Assembly: GCF_964340395.1 (NCBI RefSeq)
Contig: NC_135564.1
Span: 1,596,501 to 1,660,500 of the forward strand
Source of the DNA: Glandiceps talaboti
Lineage: Eukaryota > Hemichordata > Enteropneusta > Spengelidae
Length of the DNA stretch: 64,000 nt
Direction: 5' to 3'
This document shows, in pieces, positions 47,958-60,679 of this stretch. The translations under genes were made by a program, and so were the position numbers. The notes under the pieces are model-generated. The model was not told where the DNA came from. It did no database searches and saw only the letters and a program-made list of their open reading frames with translations. The stretch's first letter is position 1. The number at the start of each line of letters is the position of its first letter.

Positions 47958-47990
<33 letters not shown>

Positions 47991-48135
47991 TATCATCATC
48001 ATCATCATCATTATCATCATCATCATCATCATCATCATCACATCACATCACATCATCATCATCATCATTATCATCATCATCCTCATCACATCACATCATC
48101 ATCATCATCATCATCATCCTAATTGTCATCATCAT

Positions 48136-48192
<57 letters not shown>

Positions 48193-48312
48193 AGTCGTCA
48201 TCATCATCATCATCATCCTAATTGTCCTCATCTTCATCATCATCATCGTCATCATCATCATCGTAGTCGTCATCATCATCATCATTGTAATCATCATCAT
48301 CATCATCCTCAT
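47895..48312. repeat. (ATC)n microsatellite, ~415 bp, compound
   Basis: ATC repeats interrupted by ACATCACATC, ATT and CCTAATTGTC blocks, some of which recur as units (for example CATCATCCTAATTGTC twice). Poly-His, poly-Ser, poly-Ile and poly-Met frames here are artefacts. Confidence 0.97.
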
Positions 48313-50628
48313 TTGTACGGCAATCTATTACAAGCATCAAAATAATTTAAAATACTTTTTTCTGAGTTTTGAGGCATTTGTTTTTTTCAAAACATTGCAT
48401 TTTTTAATACAATGTCATCAATTTTTTATGAATCATAGTTTTAATGAGCTTTTAACATTGACATGTTCCTTTCTCAAAAGTTTTACTTTTTAAAAAAATT
48501 AAAAAGAAAAAATGCAATTTTTATGAATACATTTCCCCCCACCCCCCCCCCCCCCCGAGATTTGAAGATCCTTATCTTCAAAGCTTTTATACAAAGTTGC
48601 AATTTCTATAATCTATTTGATGTAGGAAAGTTTTGTGGATGATATAAAAACGGAACAAATTGCTCACACATCTCGTATAATGTTAGATTTAGGAATATAC
48701 TGACATAATGAGAAAAAATTATGTTTTCTGATGGAATGCAAATCAAGTCATGGCATTAACCTTTTTTGTCATTATTATATAAACAGATTTATAAATGAAA
48801 ATGACAGAATACTAACGATCATTACACCATGCACAGCCCAAGTTGTCTTTGAACAGAAAATACATGTCTAAGTGACTAGTTCTACAGTACTCGATATACG
48901 AGTCAAATGTTCAAAAATCACCATTATTTTACCAGATTTTTCATAATTTGTGCTTGACGTCGAGGTATGATTATGTTATTCTCCAATATTTTTCTTCTTT
49001 AAGCTAGAAAATACTTATGACCTAAGTTTTTTTTACTACCTTTCAATTCGTAGTGACAGGGCTCCCTAGGTCACTTGTATTTTCCTTGGCTGAACGACGA
49101 ATGAAAATATTGGGGAATAATATTTAAAAGTACAAAGAATATCATTTTTTCATATGTATGTGATTTTTACACTTATCACTATAAAAAAATTCACTTTTTG
49201 GCATAAATCTGTCATTTTATATCAAATTAATTTATCACTATTTTGGTAGGAACTATTTTGTGTTGTTTAAAAATCAACTAATTCCTATTTCAAGGAACCA
49301 GAATCTTGTGGGTTTTTTTTTTTTATAAAAACCAGATAATTAATATTTCATTTGTATGAAACATTTTACATTCCACTTTTAAAAATATTATTTTTAGGAA
49401 ATATTCCTACGTAATTACTTCTATCTCAAAAGTAATTAATATTTTGTTAGAACTCTTTCTATTAGTATTCTATCATATGAAATTAAACTTGTGAAGTACA
49501 ATTATTAATAATCTCATCTAAAAATCAGTTACTGTTCAAAAGATTGTGTTCCTCTTTGAAATATTAATAATGTAAAACTTAACATTTCTGTAGGACTGAA
49601 AAATGTGTTTATTTCATTCAAAGTTTTTTATTATATTTACAGGAAATTTCTAGATTAAATATAAAAACTAATTGTAAATGACACTGTAATAATTACCATT
49701 TCTTGAGGAAGTGTTCCTTTTTTTTAAATATTAATTTCAGCTTGATTACAATTCCAGGATATGACTTCACTCGGTAAATTCTTAGATTAAATATTAAAAA
49801 TCAATTTTAAACGAAGCATATAATAATACATATTTGGTAAAATATTGTGTCCTTTTTTAAATATTAACAGTCTAATAATTGATATTTCTGCTGGAAATTT
49901 TTTTTTTTTTGAAATATTACTTTTTTTTTCTTGATAATATTTTTAGGAAATGACTTTATTGAGTAAATTTTTAGATTAATTATTCCGTGTAAAAAAATCA
50001 GTTCTTAGCACAAACTGATGACTGATCAATAATGAATAGTACAGGATGTGATATATTGGATCAAGTCCTCAATAATTGGATAATATATTTGTGTAAGACA
50101 TACATTGGAAAGCTTTGATGTAGCTGTGGTTGCCTAGTAGCCAGCCATCTTGTACAAATGGGGCCTGCTAGTCTCAAAGATTTACCTAGCATACTGACAC
50201 TCACATGATGACAGCTATGGCCTCTATGCCACCAGCTCATTTCATTTGAAATACATTTTTCTTTCTTTTTTTTTCATTTTCTAAAATCTAGGTCAAAAAA
50301 ATGAATAAATGTACCATTTCTAAGTCAAGTCTTGTCGCCGTAATAAAATAGTGACACAATTCTCAAAATATTGTAAGTGGAGTATTTATCAGTTATCACT
50401 GGGGACTGGAGGGGAATATTGAAGCATCAGGGAAAGAAACTTGCATTCTCCTTACTCAGCATAATTGAGATTTATAAAGATAAAGACAGACACCACCTTT
50501 CAACCTATTTCCTAAATGTACATTTTCATGTCATTTTGGCAAAACATCAACCTTACAAACTAAGAGTTCAAAATTCCAACAATTAAAAAAAACAACATGG
50601 AAATGTAAACGAGACTAAGGTTTCTTAC
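48313..50628. other. no gene recognised; AT-rich degenerate repeats
   Basis: A C run lies near 48533-48556. From about 49390 to 50000 a very degenerate unit with AGGAAAT..CTT, TAAATT.TTAGATTAAATATTAAAAA recurs about four times. Confidence 0.4.
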
Positions 50629-50830
50629 CTGTAAACTGACCTTGAAGACTTCTGAGGACAAGTGTCCTTGTAGTTCGTCTTGTAGACATTGGACAGTGTG
50701 TGGGCTAGATATAGGACATGTAATGTTTGTATACTGTATGACAATACACGCTCTAACCTTGCCCTACCCGGGCCCTACCCACCGTACATGCCCATTCATC
50801 AGACAGTCACTCGGCAGCCTTTTAAAAAGA
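50629..50830 (-). promoter_or_regulatory. possible promoter and first exon (minus strand)
   Basis: A strong donor CAG|GTAAGAAACC has its exon end at 50629. About 190 bp upstream on the minus strand is a TATA-like TTTTTAAAAGG (about 50818-50828). The interval is unique and GC-richer than its surroundings (CCCGGG core). It could be a distal 5' exon, but the gene served is unknown. Confidence 0.22.
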
Positions 50831-51214
50831 CTTTCAGAGACAATACTGAGCCACCTCTGACTGGCCTCTGAGTGCCCCCAGTCTTAACCAATCAAATTCT
50901 TTGTGTCTTGCTCAATACAGACCAGCTTATTGCACATACATCAAGGACTATCCCCTCTAAAGTGTAGTCTCACCTTGAATTACAAACACAGATTATTTTA
51001 TGGGATTATCTCAAAACTGGGACAAATGATTGCAATTAAAAATAAGGTACAGGATCAGGATAATCCTTGTAAAAGTCAAAGATGCGACAATAATTTGAAG
51101 ATTATCTAGAAACTTTGAATTGATTTGTAAAAATATTAAAAATTGCCAAATAATACCAATACACGTCAGTTTTTGTATTTTTACATCTTTAAAACTTAGA
51201 ATTAATACATAACG
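50831..51214. other. no feature recognised
   Basis: Unique DNA. Confidence 0.4.
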
Positions 51215-52250
51215 ATGACTTTAGGGCTCATCTCAAAATTTAAAAAAATACAAATTAGTTTTAGGGCTTGTCTCAAAAATATGAAATTGGTGAAAATAAA
51301 GATTAGTTTTTAGAACTTATTTTAAAACTTTAAATTGGTCAAAATGCAGATTAGTTTCAGGGGTCATCTCAAAACTTCGAATCAGTCAATATCGTATCAG
51401 TATTTTTTTACATATACAGAAAGATTTACAGAATAGTTTAGGACATTACGATCACACAGATTATCTTAAGGACCATCTCAAAACTTGTTACTTACAAAGT
51501 AGTACATGTACATCATATCAAAATTCATGTTGATCCTTCAATACATGACGTACATCAGCTTCACAATGGATTTGCTATTTATAGCTGGTGTCAACTCTAG
51601 GATGTGGTGTGGTGATGTGTGGTGATACGCACATTGTAGATTAAATAGTGTGAAAAAAAATTGACATTTTCAAATGACGTTTTCAAAAATTATAAAGTCA
51701 GAAAATGACAATAACAAAGTAAAAGTTGGGTTATTTATTCTACAAAAGTAAATTTTTGTCAGTACAAGTTATTACAAGAAATCATATTTACCTAATATTG
51801 TGATAAAATTAAAATTTGTGATGAATCATCACATATTCAAAAAGTGACCATAACAAAGTGAAATATGGGTTATTTATTCCACAAAATTCAATGACATTTG
51901 TCAATACATGTTATTTCCAAAACTTTTCATGTACCTAGTATCGCTTTATTTACCTAATGTTATGAAAAATAGAAAATGTTCAACGATGTTTAAAAAAAAC
52001 ATGAGATGAAAAAAACCCAATGATGTGTTTCCGATAACATAGCCTCAGAATGTAGGTTGGGATTTTGTTTGAAATATTTAAAAAATGTTAACGGTTGGCA
52101 GCTTAAACTAGAATTGGTCAAGTTATAGGAAACATAGAATTTTTTTATATTTAGCCTTACAGTCAGAAAACGACAGTGATATTTGGGTTACTATTCCCTA
52201 GAAATTGAATAATATTTGTGAATACATAAAAAGTTTTTATTTAACTAATA
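51215..52250. repeat. two degenerate tandem repeats
   Basis: At 51215-51490, ~58-bp units share GG.CTCATCTCAAAA.TT and ACAAATTAGTTTTAGG. At about 51650-52250, ~175-bp units share TCAGAAAATGACAATAACAA, GTTATTTATTC.ACAAA and TTTACCTAATATTGTGA. A family E fragment is near 52088-52165. Confidence 0.6.
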
Positions 52251-52413
52251 TTGTGAAAAAATACTGGAATGAAGAGTGAGCTGGCTGACATATTCACTTG
52301 CCATTTGGTTTGATCATTCAGATAACTAGGTCAAAGGTCAGACATGGTTAATTACATCAACGTTAGTGTTATCAACATTATAATATAACATCCGGTAGAC
52401 TGTGTCGTTGTTG

Positions 52414-52800
52414 GAATACTAACAAGTTTACTATCTGATTAGGTTTTTTCAGCTGTAATGATGTCTTATAACTTTTAAAAAACACAGTGTAATATTTCAC
52501 ATAACAAATGAACAATTGAAAAATAAAATACTAACAAGTGTACTATCTGATTAGGGTTTTTTAGCTGTAACAATGTCAAAAGTGTAAGTCTTATAACTTT
52601 AAAAAACAGAGTGTAATATTTCACATTTTCTGAACAAACAAACAATTGAAAAATAAAATACTAACAAGTGTACTATCTGATTATTAATATTTTTTTTAGC
52701 TGTAACAATGTGAAAAGTGTGCTATGAGTCTTATAACTTTAAAAACACAGTGTATTTTAATATTTCACATTTTACGAACAAACAAAATTGAAAAAGCTAA
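52414..52800. repeat. ~122-bp tandem repeat, three copies
   Basis: Units begin AATACTAACAAGTGTACTAT and include GTCTTATAACTTTAAAAAAC and TTTCACATTTTCTGAACAAA. Confidence 0.88.
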
Positions 52801-52887
52801 TAGATGTATGCTGTTGCTGGTATTTTTTATGGGGGGGGGAGTGGGGGGGAGATAAAAATCCCTTCTTTACTAGATTTGTTGTTTGAT

Positions 52888-53553
52888 TATTAACCAAACT
52901 GGCTTACCCTCGTTATAAATTTTTAACCAAACTGGCTTACCCTCGTCATAAATTTTTAACCAAACTGGCTTACCCTCGTTATAAATTTTTAACCAAACTG
53001 GCTTACCCTCGTCATAAATTTTTAACCAAACTGGCTTACCCTCGTTATAAATTTTTAACCAAACTGGCTTATCCTCGTTATAAATTTTTAACCAAACTGG
53101 CTTACCCTCGTCATAAATTTTTAACCAAACTGGCTTACCCTCGTCATAAATTTTTAACCAAACTGGCTTACCCTCGTCATAAATTTTTAACCAAACTGGC
53201 TTACCCTCGTCATAAATTTTTAACCAAACTGGCTTACCCTCGTCATAAATTTTTAACCAAACTGGCTTACCCTCGTCATAAATTTTTAACCAAACTGGCT
53301 TAGCCTCGTCATAAATTTTTAACCAAACTGGCTTACCCTCGTCATAAATTTTTAACCAAACTGGCTTACCCTCGTCATAAATTTTTAACCAAACTGGCTT
53401 ACCCTCGTCATAAATTTTTAACCAAACTGGCTTACCCTCGTTATAAATTTTTAACCAAACTGGCTTACCCTCGTCATAAATTTTTAACCAAACTGGCTTA
53501 CCCTCGTCATAAATTTTTAACCAAACTGGCTTACCCTCGTCATAAATTTTTAA
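52888..53553. repeat. 33-bp minisatellite, ~20 near-identical copies
   Basis: Unit ATAAATTTTTAACCAAACTG + GCTTACCCTCGTC. Because 33 is a multiple of three and the unit lacks stops in one minus frame, a 229-residue frame of KPVWLKIYDEG results. Differences between units (GTC/GTT, TACC/TATCC, TACC/TAGCC) all change the amino acid (D/N, G/D, G/A), which gives no sign of protein constraint. Confidence 0.95.
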
Positions 53554-53890
53554 AAACATTTAAAAGCAATCCTGAGTATCTCTGTAGTTAATATTGTACA
53601 ATTGTTCTCCCTAGAATTTTTTATTTTAAGAAGGCTCAGATAATTCCAAGACCTTTTGTTGTTGCTATTGGAGACCAGGTAAAGGGCAGCTTATACAATG
53701 TCTTCCATGTTTCATTAATTTAGAGTGTAACCCCCCCCCCCTTTTTTTTCTTTCTCTTTTTTTTTTCTTTTTTTTTTCTTACATATACATACAATTATAT
53801 AAACTTATTTTTTCAACAAAAAGGTGAGGTAAACATTGTAAGAGTACACTTTTATTTAGTCATATAATAACAGGTTTATCAGGGTTTTTC
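53554..53890. other. no feature recognised
   Basis: Contains a C run near 53731 followed by a T/C-rich stretch. Confidence 0.4.
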
Positions 53891-54171
53891 TCATTATAAT
53901 TTATCTGTTTTTGATATGAAGTCACAGTGTTTGTCTTAGAATTTTTAACAAGAAATTGCAAAAGACTAATAAATGTAAAAAATGTTTGTTTGTACGTACA
54001 ATAACAAACGTTCTACACATTTTTTAGGTTCTTGCACTGTTTCAAGTTACAAACCCAGACTTGGTCTATGTTGTGTCCCATTGATTTTTCAAGTAGGAAG
54101 CCATGATAATTTGTTTTGTAAATTAAAAATCGAAAATAATACCTAATACTCATCCATATGGCAACATTAAA
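53891..54171. mobile_element. palindromic MITE family A, copy 4
   Basis: The right half is well kept: GTACGTACAATAACAAACG centre, TTTTTCAAGTAGGAAGCCAT, ACTCATCCATATGG, ending CAACATTAA at 54171. The left half is strongly diverged, keeping AATAAATGTAAAAAATGTTT. Confidence 0.75.
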
Positions 54172-55039
54172 GGGGTGCAACAGTCTCAAATTGAATTTTC
54201 CTATTATACTTTTCACATGAATAATTACTGATGTGTTATTCTACTTCTTGAAATATATTTAATCACTATGGTGACCAAACATCTGTAGCGTCACATTCTG
54301 ACAATTTAAATAATGCTATAATTATAGGGTGTACCCTTAAATTGTCACTAACATTAAGATCATAAAGTAATTGTAACTGAAAGTTTTGTCATACTAAAGG
54401 TTACTTTGCACAACGTACACATTCATATAACCGTAATACAATAAGCGTTCTGTGTATGTAGAAAAAAACTCGGCAAAATAAGTTGGTGCCTCAAGGCGGA
54501 CTATATAACATTTAAACTTGGCAAGGTGCCCTAGAAGTATTAAAAAACAAACTCTTTAATGCCTATTATGTCTTCAATAAAGAATTTTAAAGTACTTTGA
54601 GTAGTAGATATTGTGAAAAATCATGACAATACCCTTGGGTTCAAGATTTATACAGACACAGGACAAAACAAGACCAAAACACATCTTTTATTAGATAGAG
54701 ACATCAATAAATCAACCTTGATATAGTGACTGGCCAAGGTAGTTGACATTTCCTTGACAAGCTGTTCACCTCTTCGCCACTTAAATGACTTTTTATTCAA
54801 TAAAGTAAACTTGTATCAACAGGTTGCATGTGTATTCCTGAACTTGAACAGCAACAAACAAAAAGTGTTGTGTTTTTTTAAACATTTATTCACTTATTTT
54901 GGCCAACATTTTACACGTTTCCTACCGAGATAATGTCACTTTTTCAATTCTTTTACTCTTCTAAGTTTTTTGGAAGAATTTATTCAATCAAGTACATCAT
55001 AAGCTATTTAAGTATTGGACGTGTGATATCATCTATTTA
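54172..55039. other. no feature recognised
   Basis: Unique AT-rich DNA. Confidence 0.4.
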
Positions 55040-55740
55040 CGATGTTCCCCATAGATGGTAACTGGCATGAATACAGAATCTTATGCGTCAGGAGAAGGGT
55101 GTACAGTTTGTTCTCTATGGATGAGTAATATACTGCAGAATTTCTCAGATTGGAGGGGGGTGGGTTGTGTACAATCAATGTTCTCCATGGATGGGTAACA
55201 TAATGCAGAATTTGTCAGATTGGAGGGGGGTGGGGTGTGTACAATCAATGTTCTCCATGGATGGGTAACATAATGCAGAATTTCTCAGATTGGAGGGGGG
55301 TGGGTTGTGTACAATCAATGTTCTCCATGGATGTGTAACATAATGCAGAATTTCTCAGATGGGAGGGGGTGGAGGTGTGTGTACAATCAATGTTCTCCAT
55401 GGATGAGTAACATAATGCAGAATTTCTCAGATTGGAGGGGGGTGGGGTGTGTGTACAATCAATGTTCTCCGTGGATGGGTAACATAATGCAGAATTTCCT
55501 AAGTGAGGGGTGGGGGTGGAGGTGTGTGTACAATCAATGTTCTCCATGGATGAGTAACATAATGCAGAATTTCTCAGATTGGAGGGGGGTGGGGTGTGTG
55601 TACAATCAATGTTCTCCGTGGATGGGTAACATAATGCAGAATTTCCTAAGTGAGGGGTGGGGGTAGGGTATACAATGTTCTCCATGGATAGGTAACATCA
55701 ATGCACAATTTCTCAGATGGAGGGGGGTGTACAATCGTTC
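55040..55740. repeat. ~70-76-bp minisatellite with dimer structure, ~10 copies
   Basis: Units of GTTCTCCATGGATGGGTAAC + ATAATGCAGAATTTCTCAGA + TTGGAGGGGGGTGGG. Near 55380-55670, a pair of distinct units (one with CTCAGATTGGAG, one with CCTAAGTGAGGGG) is repeated as a block. Long frames on both strands are repeat translations. Confidence 0.93.
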
Positions 55741-56324
55741 TTGATGAATGGGTAGAATTTCTCAGTGTGTGTATGGGGGGGGGGGGGGGGTCGAGAAGCA
55801 TAAAATATTTCCAGATGGGTAACTAAATGCAAAATATCCCAGAGTCAAAAGAGGTAGATTGGTGGTGGATGTACAATGCTCTCCATAGATGGTTAATATA
55901 CATGCAGAATTCTCAGAGTTTGGGTCTATAAATCTATAAACTAATACAAATGGTTATTATTTAGTAAACAGTAGAGTAATGAAATTTAGTTTCCCATGGA
56001 TGGACGACAAAGATGGAGATAAGTGGGTTTGGGGATGGGTAGGATGGGTTCACATGATTGATATATTATGAAACAAATTGTTAATCTTCTGAAGGGACGG
56101 AAGTCATCTTCAGTCATATCAATACATCCTACTTGTCATCATAATGATGGCCATTAAATTTGTCCTTCTACTGGAACCACCTTCATAACTTATAAAGATC
56201 ACTTTTATTGTCATAATCTGTCAACCTTAAAGTCATAACTTTTGATCTATTTCCCCTAGAGAGATAATGTCATTACCTATATTACCACAGATGAACTAAA
56301 TACTGTGACAACTTTGTCATTAAT
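55741..56324. other. edge of minisatellite, then unique DNA
   Basis: Highly diverged units persist to about 55910 with a G run at 55778-55790. Nothing else is seen. Confidence 0.5.
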
Positions 56325-57340
56325 TATCTTGAAAAAGTTTGGACTACAAGTCCTTCAAGATCTACAATGACCATAAGTTGTTCTTAAGATATAAAGTTTT
56401 TGATGATGTGGGTCCACAGCTACCTCTGAACAAATTGTTACTTTATCACCACTAGTTAGTTGTAAGACATACACTCACTGACTCAGTCAGATAACTTTTC
56501 ATTTAAGCTGCAAAAAGTTTGGACTACAAGTCCTTCAACATCCATTCACCATGTGTTACTCTATCATAATTTTTTTTGACACCATGGGGCCACTGTTACC
56601 TTGAACAATGTCATTACCAAGAGATCACCATATTGAACACATTTGTCATGCACCTGTGCTGAAAAAGTCTGACTACAACTTTAACAAGTCCTTCAACATT
56701 CATTGACCATGTGTTAACTGTTCTAAGATCTTAAGATGCCATAAGACAACAGCTACCTTGAAGAAAATTTGTTACCCATCACCATAGATAAATTATTAGT
56801 TAGAAAAATTGATTCGGTCAGATTACATTTATGCTGAAGTAGTTTGGTCTACTTCATAATTTATTTTGTTGTTACAAATTATGTTGTCATACATCGGTAG
56901 TGATAATTTGTAATTTATGCTTTAAAAAGTTTGGACCACAAGTCCTTTGACATCCATTGACTGTATGTTGTTTATTTTTAGGACACTATGAAGTCACAGA
57001 TGAACCAAATAGATGTACAGTGATAACTTGTCATTTATGCCAAAAAGTTTGGAGTACAAGTCCTCCAACATCCTATGAGGCCAACTGTACACTACCTTGA
57101 AAATGTCATACCTACCGGTAATCACCATAGATGAACTAAATACATTTAAGTTGTCATTTATACCAAAAAGGTTGGAGTGCAAGTCCTTCACCATCCATTG
57201 ACCAGCTGTTGTTCTAATCTGTAGATGCCATGGGACCATAGCCACCTTGAACATGCATTTGAACACGCCTCCTAGATGACCTCTCAACAAAACAAACTTA
57301 TAACCTTGTATGACAATGACAAACTTTTGAACTTGCATTT
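56325..57340. repeat. degenerate ~150-200-bp tandem repeat
   Basis: AAAAAGTTTGGACTACAAGT + CCTTCAACATCCATTGACCA recurs near 56334, 56512, 56665, 56924, 57042 and 57165, followed by GTTGTTCTAAGAT..CATG. Old, irregular spacing. Confidence 0.75.
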
Positions 57341-57471
57341 GGACTTGGCAAGGATAACTTACTTATTAGTGTACTACACTAATGGTTAGACCATTTAGCA
57401 CTCTCCATGATAGGTCTCTAGCCCCCCCCCCCCCTATTGTGGTATATCACTTAACAATTAATGGCATAAAT

Positions 57472-57782
57472 TCTCAATCTCTCCACCACATCTCAATTAC
57501 TCAATTTACCCCCTCCTCTCTCAGTCCTTCTCTCTCCACCACATCTCAATTACTCAATTTACCCCCTCCTCTCTCAGTCCTTGTCTCTCCACCACATCTC
57601 AATTACTCAATTTACCCCTTCCCCTCTCAGTCCTTCTCTCTCCACCACATCTCAATTACTCAATTTACCCCCTCTCCTCTCAGTCCTTCTCTCTCCACCA
57701 CATCTCAATTACTCAATTTACCCCCTCCCCTCTCAGTCCTTCTCTCGCCACCACATCTCAATTACTCACTCTACCCCTCCCC
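57472..57782. repeat. ~53-bp minisatellite, six copies
   Basis: Units of CTCTCCACCACATCTCAATT + ACTCAATTTACCCCCTCCTC + TCTCAGTCCTT. The proline/serine-rich frames here are repeat translations. Confidence 0.94.
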
Positions 57783-58140
57783 TCCCAAACATAAATATAA
57801 TATATTCATAACCTATCTCAATCCCAATTACCTCTCCCTAGTATTCAATTTCAATGATACATTGGTTAAACCAATTACCTAGACTGTCACTGAGTCCTTT
57901 GGTAGATTTTGTTTAAAGTTTCATAATCTTCAATGTTTTGAGTTTGTTAATTTACTTTCAGTTTTTAAGGAAATGTTGTGCTAAACTGTTTTAATTTACT
58001 AGTAGTAGTCCCCATGGCTACATGGTCACATGACTGTTTTACAACCACTCACTCAGGTTATCGTTAATAAATTTAATTTTATTCAAATAATTAATGACAA
58101 AAGCCTGGGTACTTGAGTAAGTCTACTAATTACCATATAT

Positions 58141-58207
<67 letters not shown>
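58141..58207. repeat. (CA)n microsatellite
   Basis: About 33 CA units. Confidence 0.98.
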
Positions 58208-58210
<3 letters not shown>

Positions 58211-60679
58211 CTTTTAATCTGTTACCCACTGATCCATTTGATAATATATATCTCCATTAAACAATTTATGTGCCATCAATTAAATTCTTTGTTTGTCGAC
58301 CACATGCGGGTAGGTGTGTCGGTAGATTTAGAAAAAACCCTGCCACTTTGTTTTGCTCAATATTTCATTGAAAGGCCGTATTTCATACTATTGTAAATGG
58401 AAAGACTGATCAAATATCGTCAGACTAACTACCCATATTCTAAATAGTTGTTTAAGTAAATCAAACTTGGGATTTTTATATTTACATTTCACTAGTATAT
58501 TTAGGTACAAACAGAAAACGAATGAACAGAAAAGAATTTTATATGACATATGCTAGCATTGTGGGTTTTTTTCTGTGTTTGTTTTTCCCATATCTGCCTG
58601 TACTGCTAGGTTTTGTGGAAATTCAAGGATGGCACACAAAGTACTTAATAATAGATAGAACCTTATTGAATATTACCAATTATATCCAAACTATAATGGC
58701 TTTATATAACTCACCACAATTCATGGAATAAGTGTAAACATCAAAATTCAACAGTTGCCACAGTGCCACTTGACAGCTGATGAAAAACCTGATAGCCCCA
58801 AATCAAAAGTTGTACCTCCTCCTCAAAAATATTCATCACTAGTTTTGACATATTTGTGCAGACATAAAATAATTACTATATGATCAATATGCAAACACAG
58901 TCTTAGTGGCTATAGATTTCTCTAATCTGCTCATTTCATTTGATGACTGCTTGTTCTTGTAACTTTAATTATTCAAATTTTTTTGGAAATTTGCCAATTT
59001 TTCATTATTTTGACTATTTTGATAATCAATATTCTACTTGGTGTGAGGTTTTATTGACAGGAAGTGAAGAAGATCTATCAAATACCGGAGTAGCTGTATC
59101 AAACCTTTATCAAATAATGGAGTGACAAATTACATTTCAATAAAATAATTTTAAGCACACAATGTGTCCCACCTGGTACTACCAATGTTTATTAAACACC
59201 CCCCCCCTCACCACCCCTCCCCCACCACCCCATCACCATTCCATTTTAATCATATAAGCTTGATCCAACAATTTCTTACTGATGCAATGGAAAATATGAA
59301 ACAAATGCTATCTAACATAGTATCATGGGAGTTTTTAGTAACTAATTTTTTTTAATAGTATTTTTTAGTATTTTTTAGTATTATTCTGCTTTTCATGTAG
59401 TTTGTTTACTTTATATTAAGATAATGTATGAAAGAGCCGATGTTCTCACTGTTTGACAATGAATCTTCTAATACAGACAGTGTTTCAAAGTAGATTTCAT
59501 ATTTTTCAAGAGTGGTTTCAAATTCTAATACTTTAAAGGACATTATTAAAAGAATCGATTATAGAGCTTGTATGGTTTGAGCGTCCTCACTGGTGGATAC
59601 TGTAACTAAAAATAGACTGGTATTTTCAAAGTATATTGAATCTATTAACAATGGCCTTTGTTCCAAGTGTCTGGTATTTAGCCTTGAGTGACTTGGAATA
59701 AAAAAAATTGAGTCGTCTCACATGGACTTTGTATTCACCTGTAGTTTAGTACATTTCAAACCTGTGATTATTTTTTGGAGAAAAGACTTTAACTACTAAT
59801 AACAAAACACCTTGCTTACGTGTGCTCTGTTTGTATTTATCTGTACAAATAAAATCACTGTATGAACCAGTCATTAGTATGCCGTTTTTCAACCAATGAT
59901 TATTTTTAGAGAAAAAACTTCCCGAGGGCTTTTCATTTGTTTATCTTCAAGATTATAAATTCTTGTGTGTGTGTCAATGAGTTGTCTGGCTGTTTAACAA
60001 AAGACTAGGAGCAATGCCTCACACAAAAACATTTTGAAAAAAAAAGGTCATCTATAGATTGTATTTTCAGTAACCAAACTCCCTCTGTAATTCTAATCTT
60101 AAAAGTTTGTGGTTTTTTGTTCGTTTAGTTTCTTCTATGAATAAAATTCAACTTAATATTTGTCTTAAGATTTCACAGGTCTTAATGGTGTCTTGAGGAT
60201 GTCTTGCAATATTTTTGCAGCAATTCCAAACAAATTTTTTCATCATTCCATTGAATTAGTATTATACGTCATCAACTTTACAGCTTTAACTATACTGTAA
60301 TATTAACAAACCATTTGACACGACTCTTTTTAAATGCAGGAGTTATTGACGCTATTTATCTTGACTTTGAATTTCATACATCAATTCTTACCTTTTAATT
60401 CATTTCCAACTATAGTCCCTCTTTGATAACTTTTTGATATCTTAAATTGTGGTAACACAATTTTATACAAAATTTTGATTCTAGCCTTCTAAATTAATCA
60501 GTTCAAACATGAGCAAAACATGATTTTTCACTGTCAAATCTCAAAAAGATACATAACCCCAAAATGAGACATTACTATTAGAGCGCCCTCAGTGGTAGGA
60601 CTTGAGTTTTAATACACATACATGTGCTGTCCACATAATCCAAAAACAACTAATTAAACAAAGTCTATTGTTCCCATGT
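58208..60679. other. no gene recognised
   Basis: AT-rich unique DNA. A triple AGTATTTTTT lies near 59358-59382. Frames at 58522-58731 and 58940-59125 have no recognised domain. Confidence 0.4.

Noticed and set aside
47685-48493. Poly-His / poly-Ser / poly-Ile frames up to 212 codons
   Set aside because: All three frames of an (ATC)n microsatellite are open at once; no frame preference.
52870-53559. 229-codon open frame encoding an 11-residue repeat protein
   Set aside because: It is the translation of a 33-bp minisatellite. All unit differences are non-synonymous, and there is no upstream exon, domain or signal.
55245-55685. 146-codon frame with MENIDCTHT repeats
   Set aside because: Minisatellite translation; opposite strand equally open.
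57382-57882. 166-codon Pro/Ser-rich frame
   Set aside because: Mostly six copies of a 53-bp repeat; adjoining sequence has no domain or splice context.
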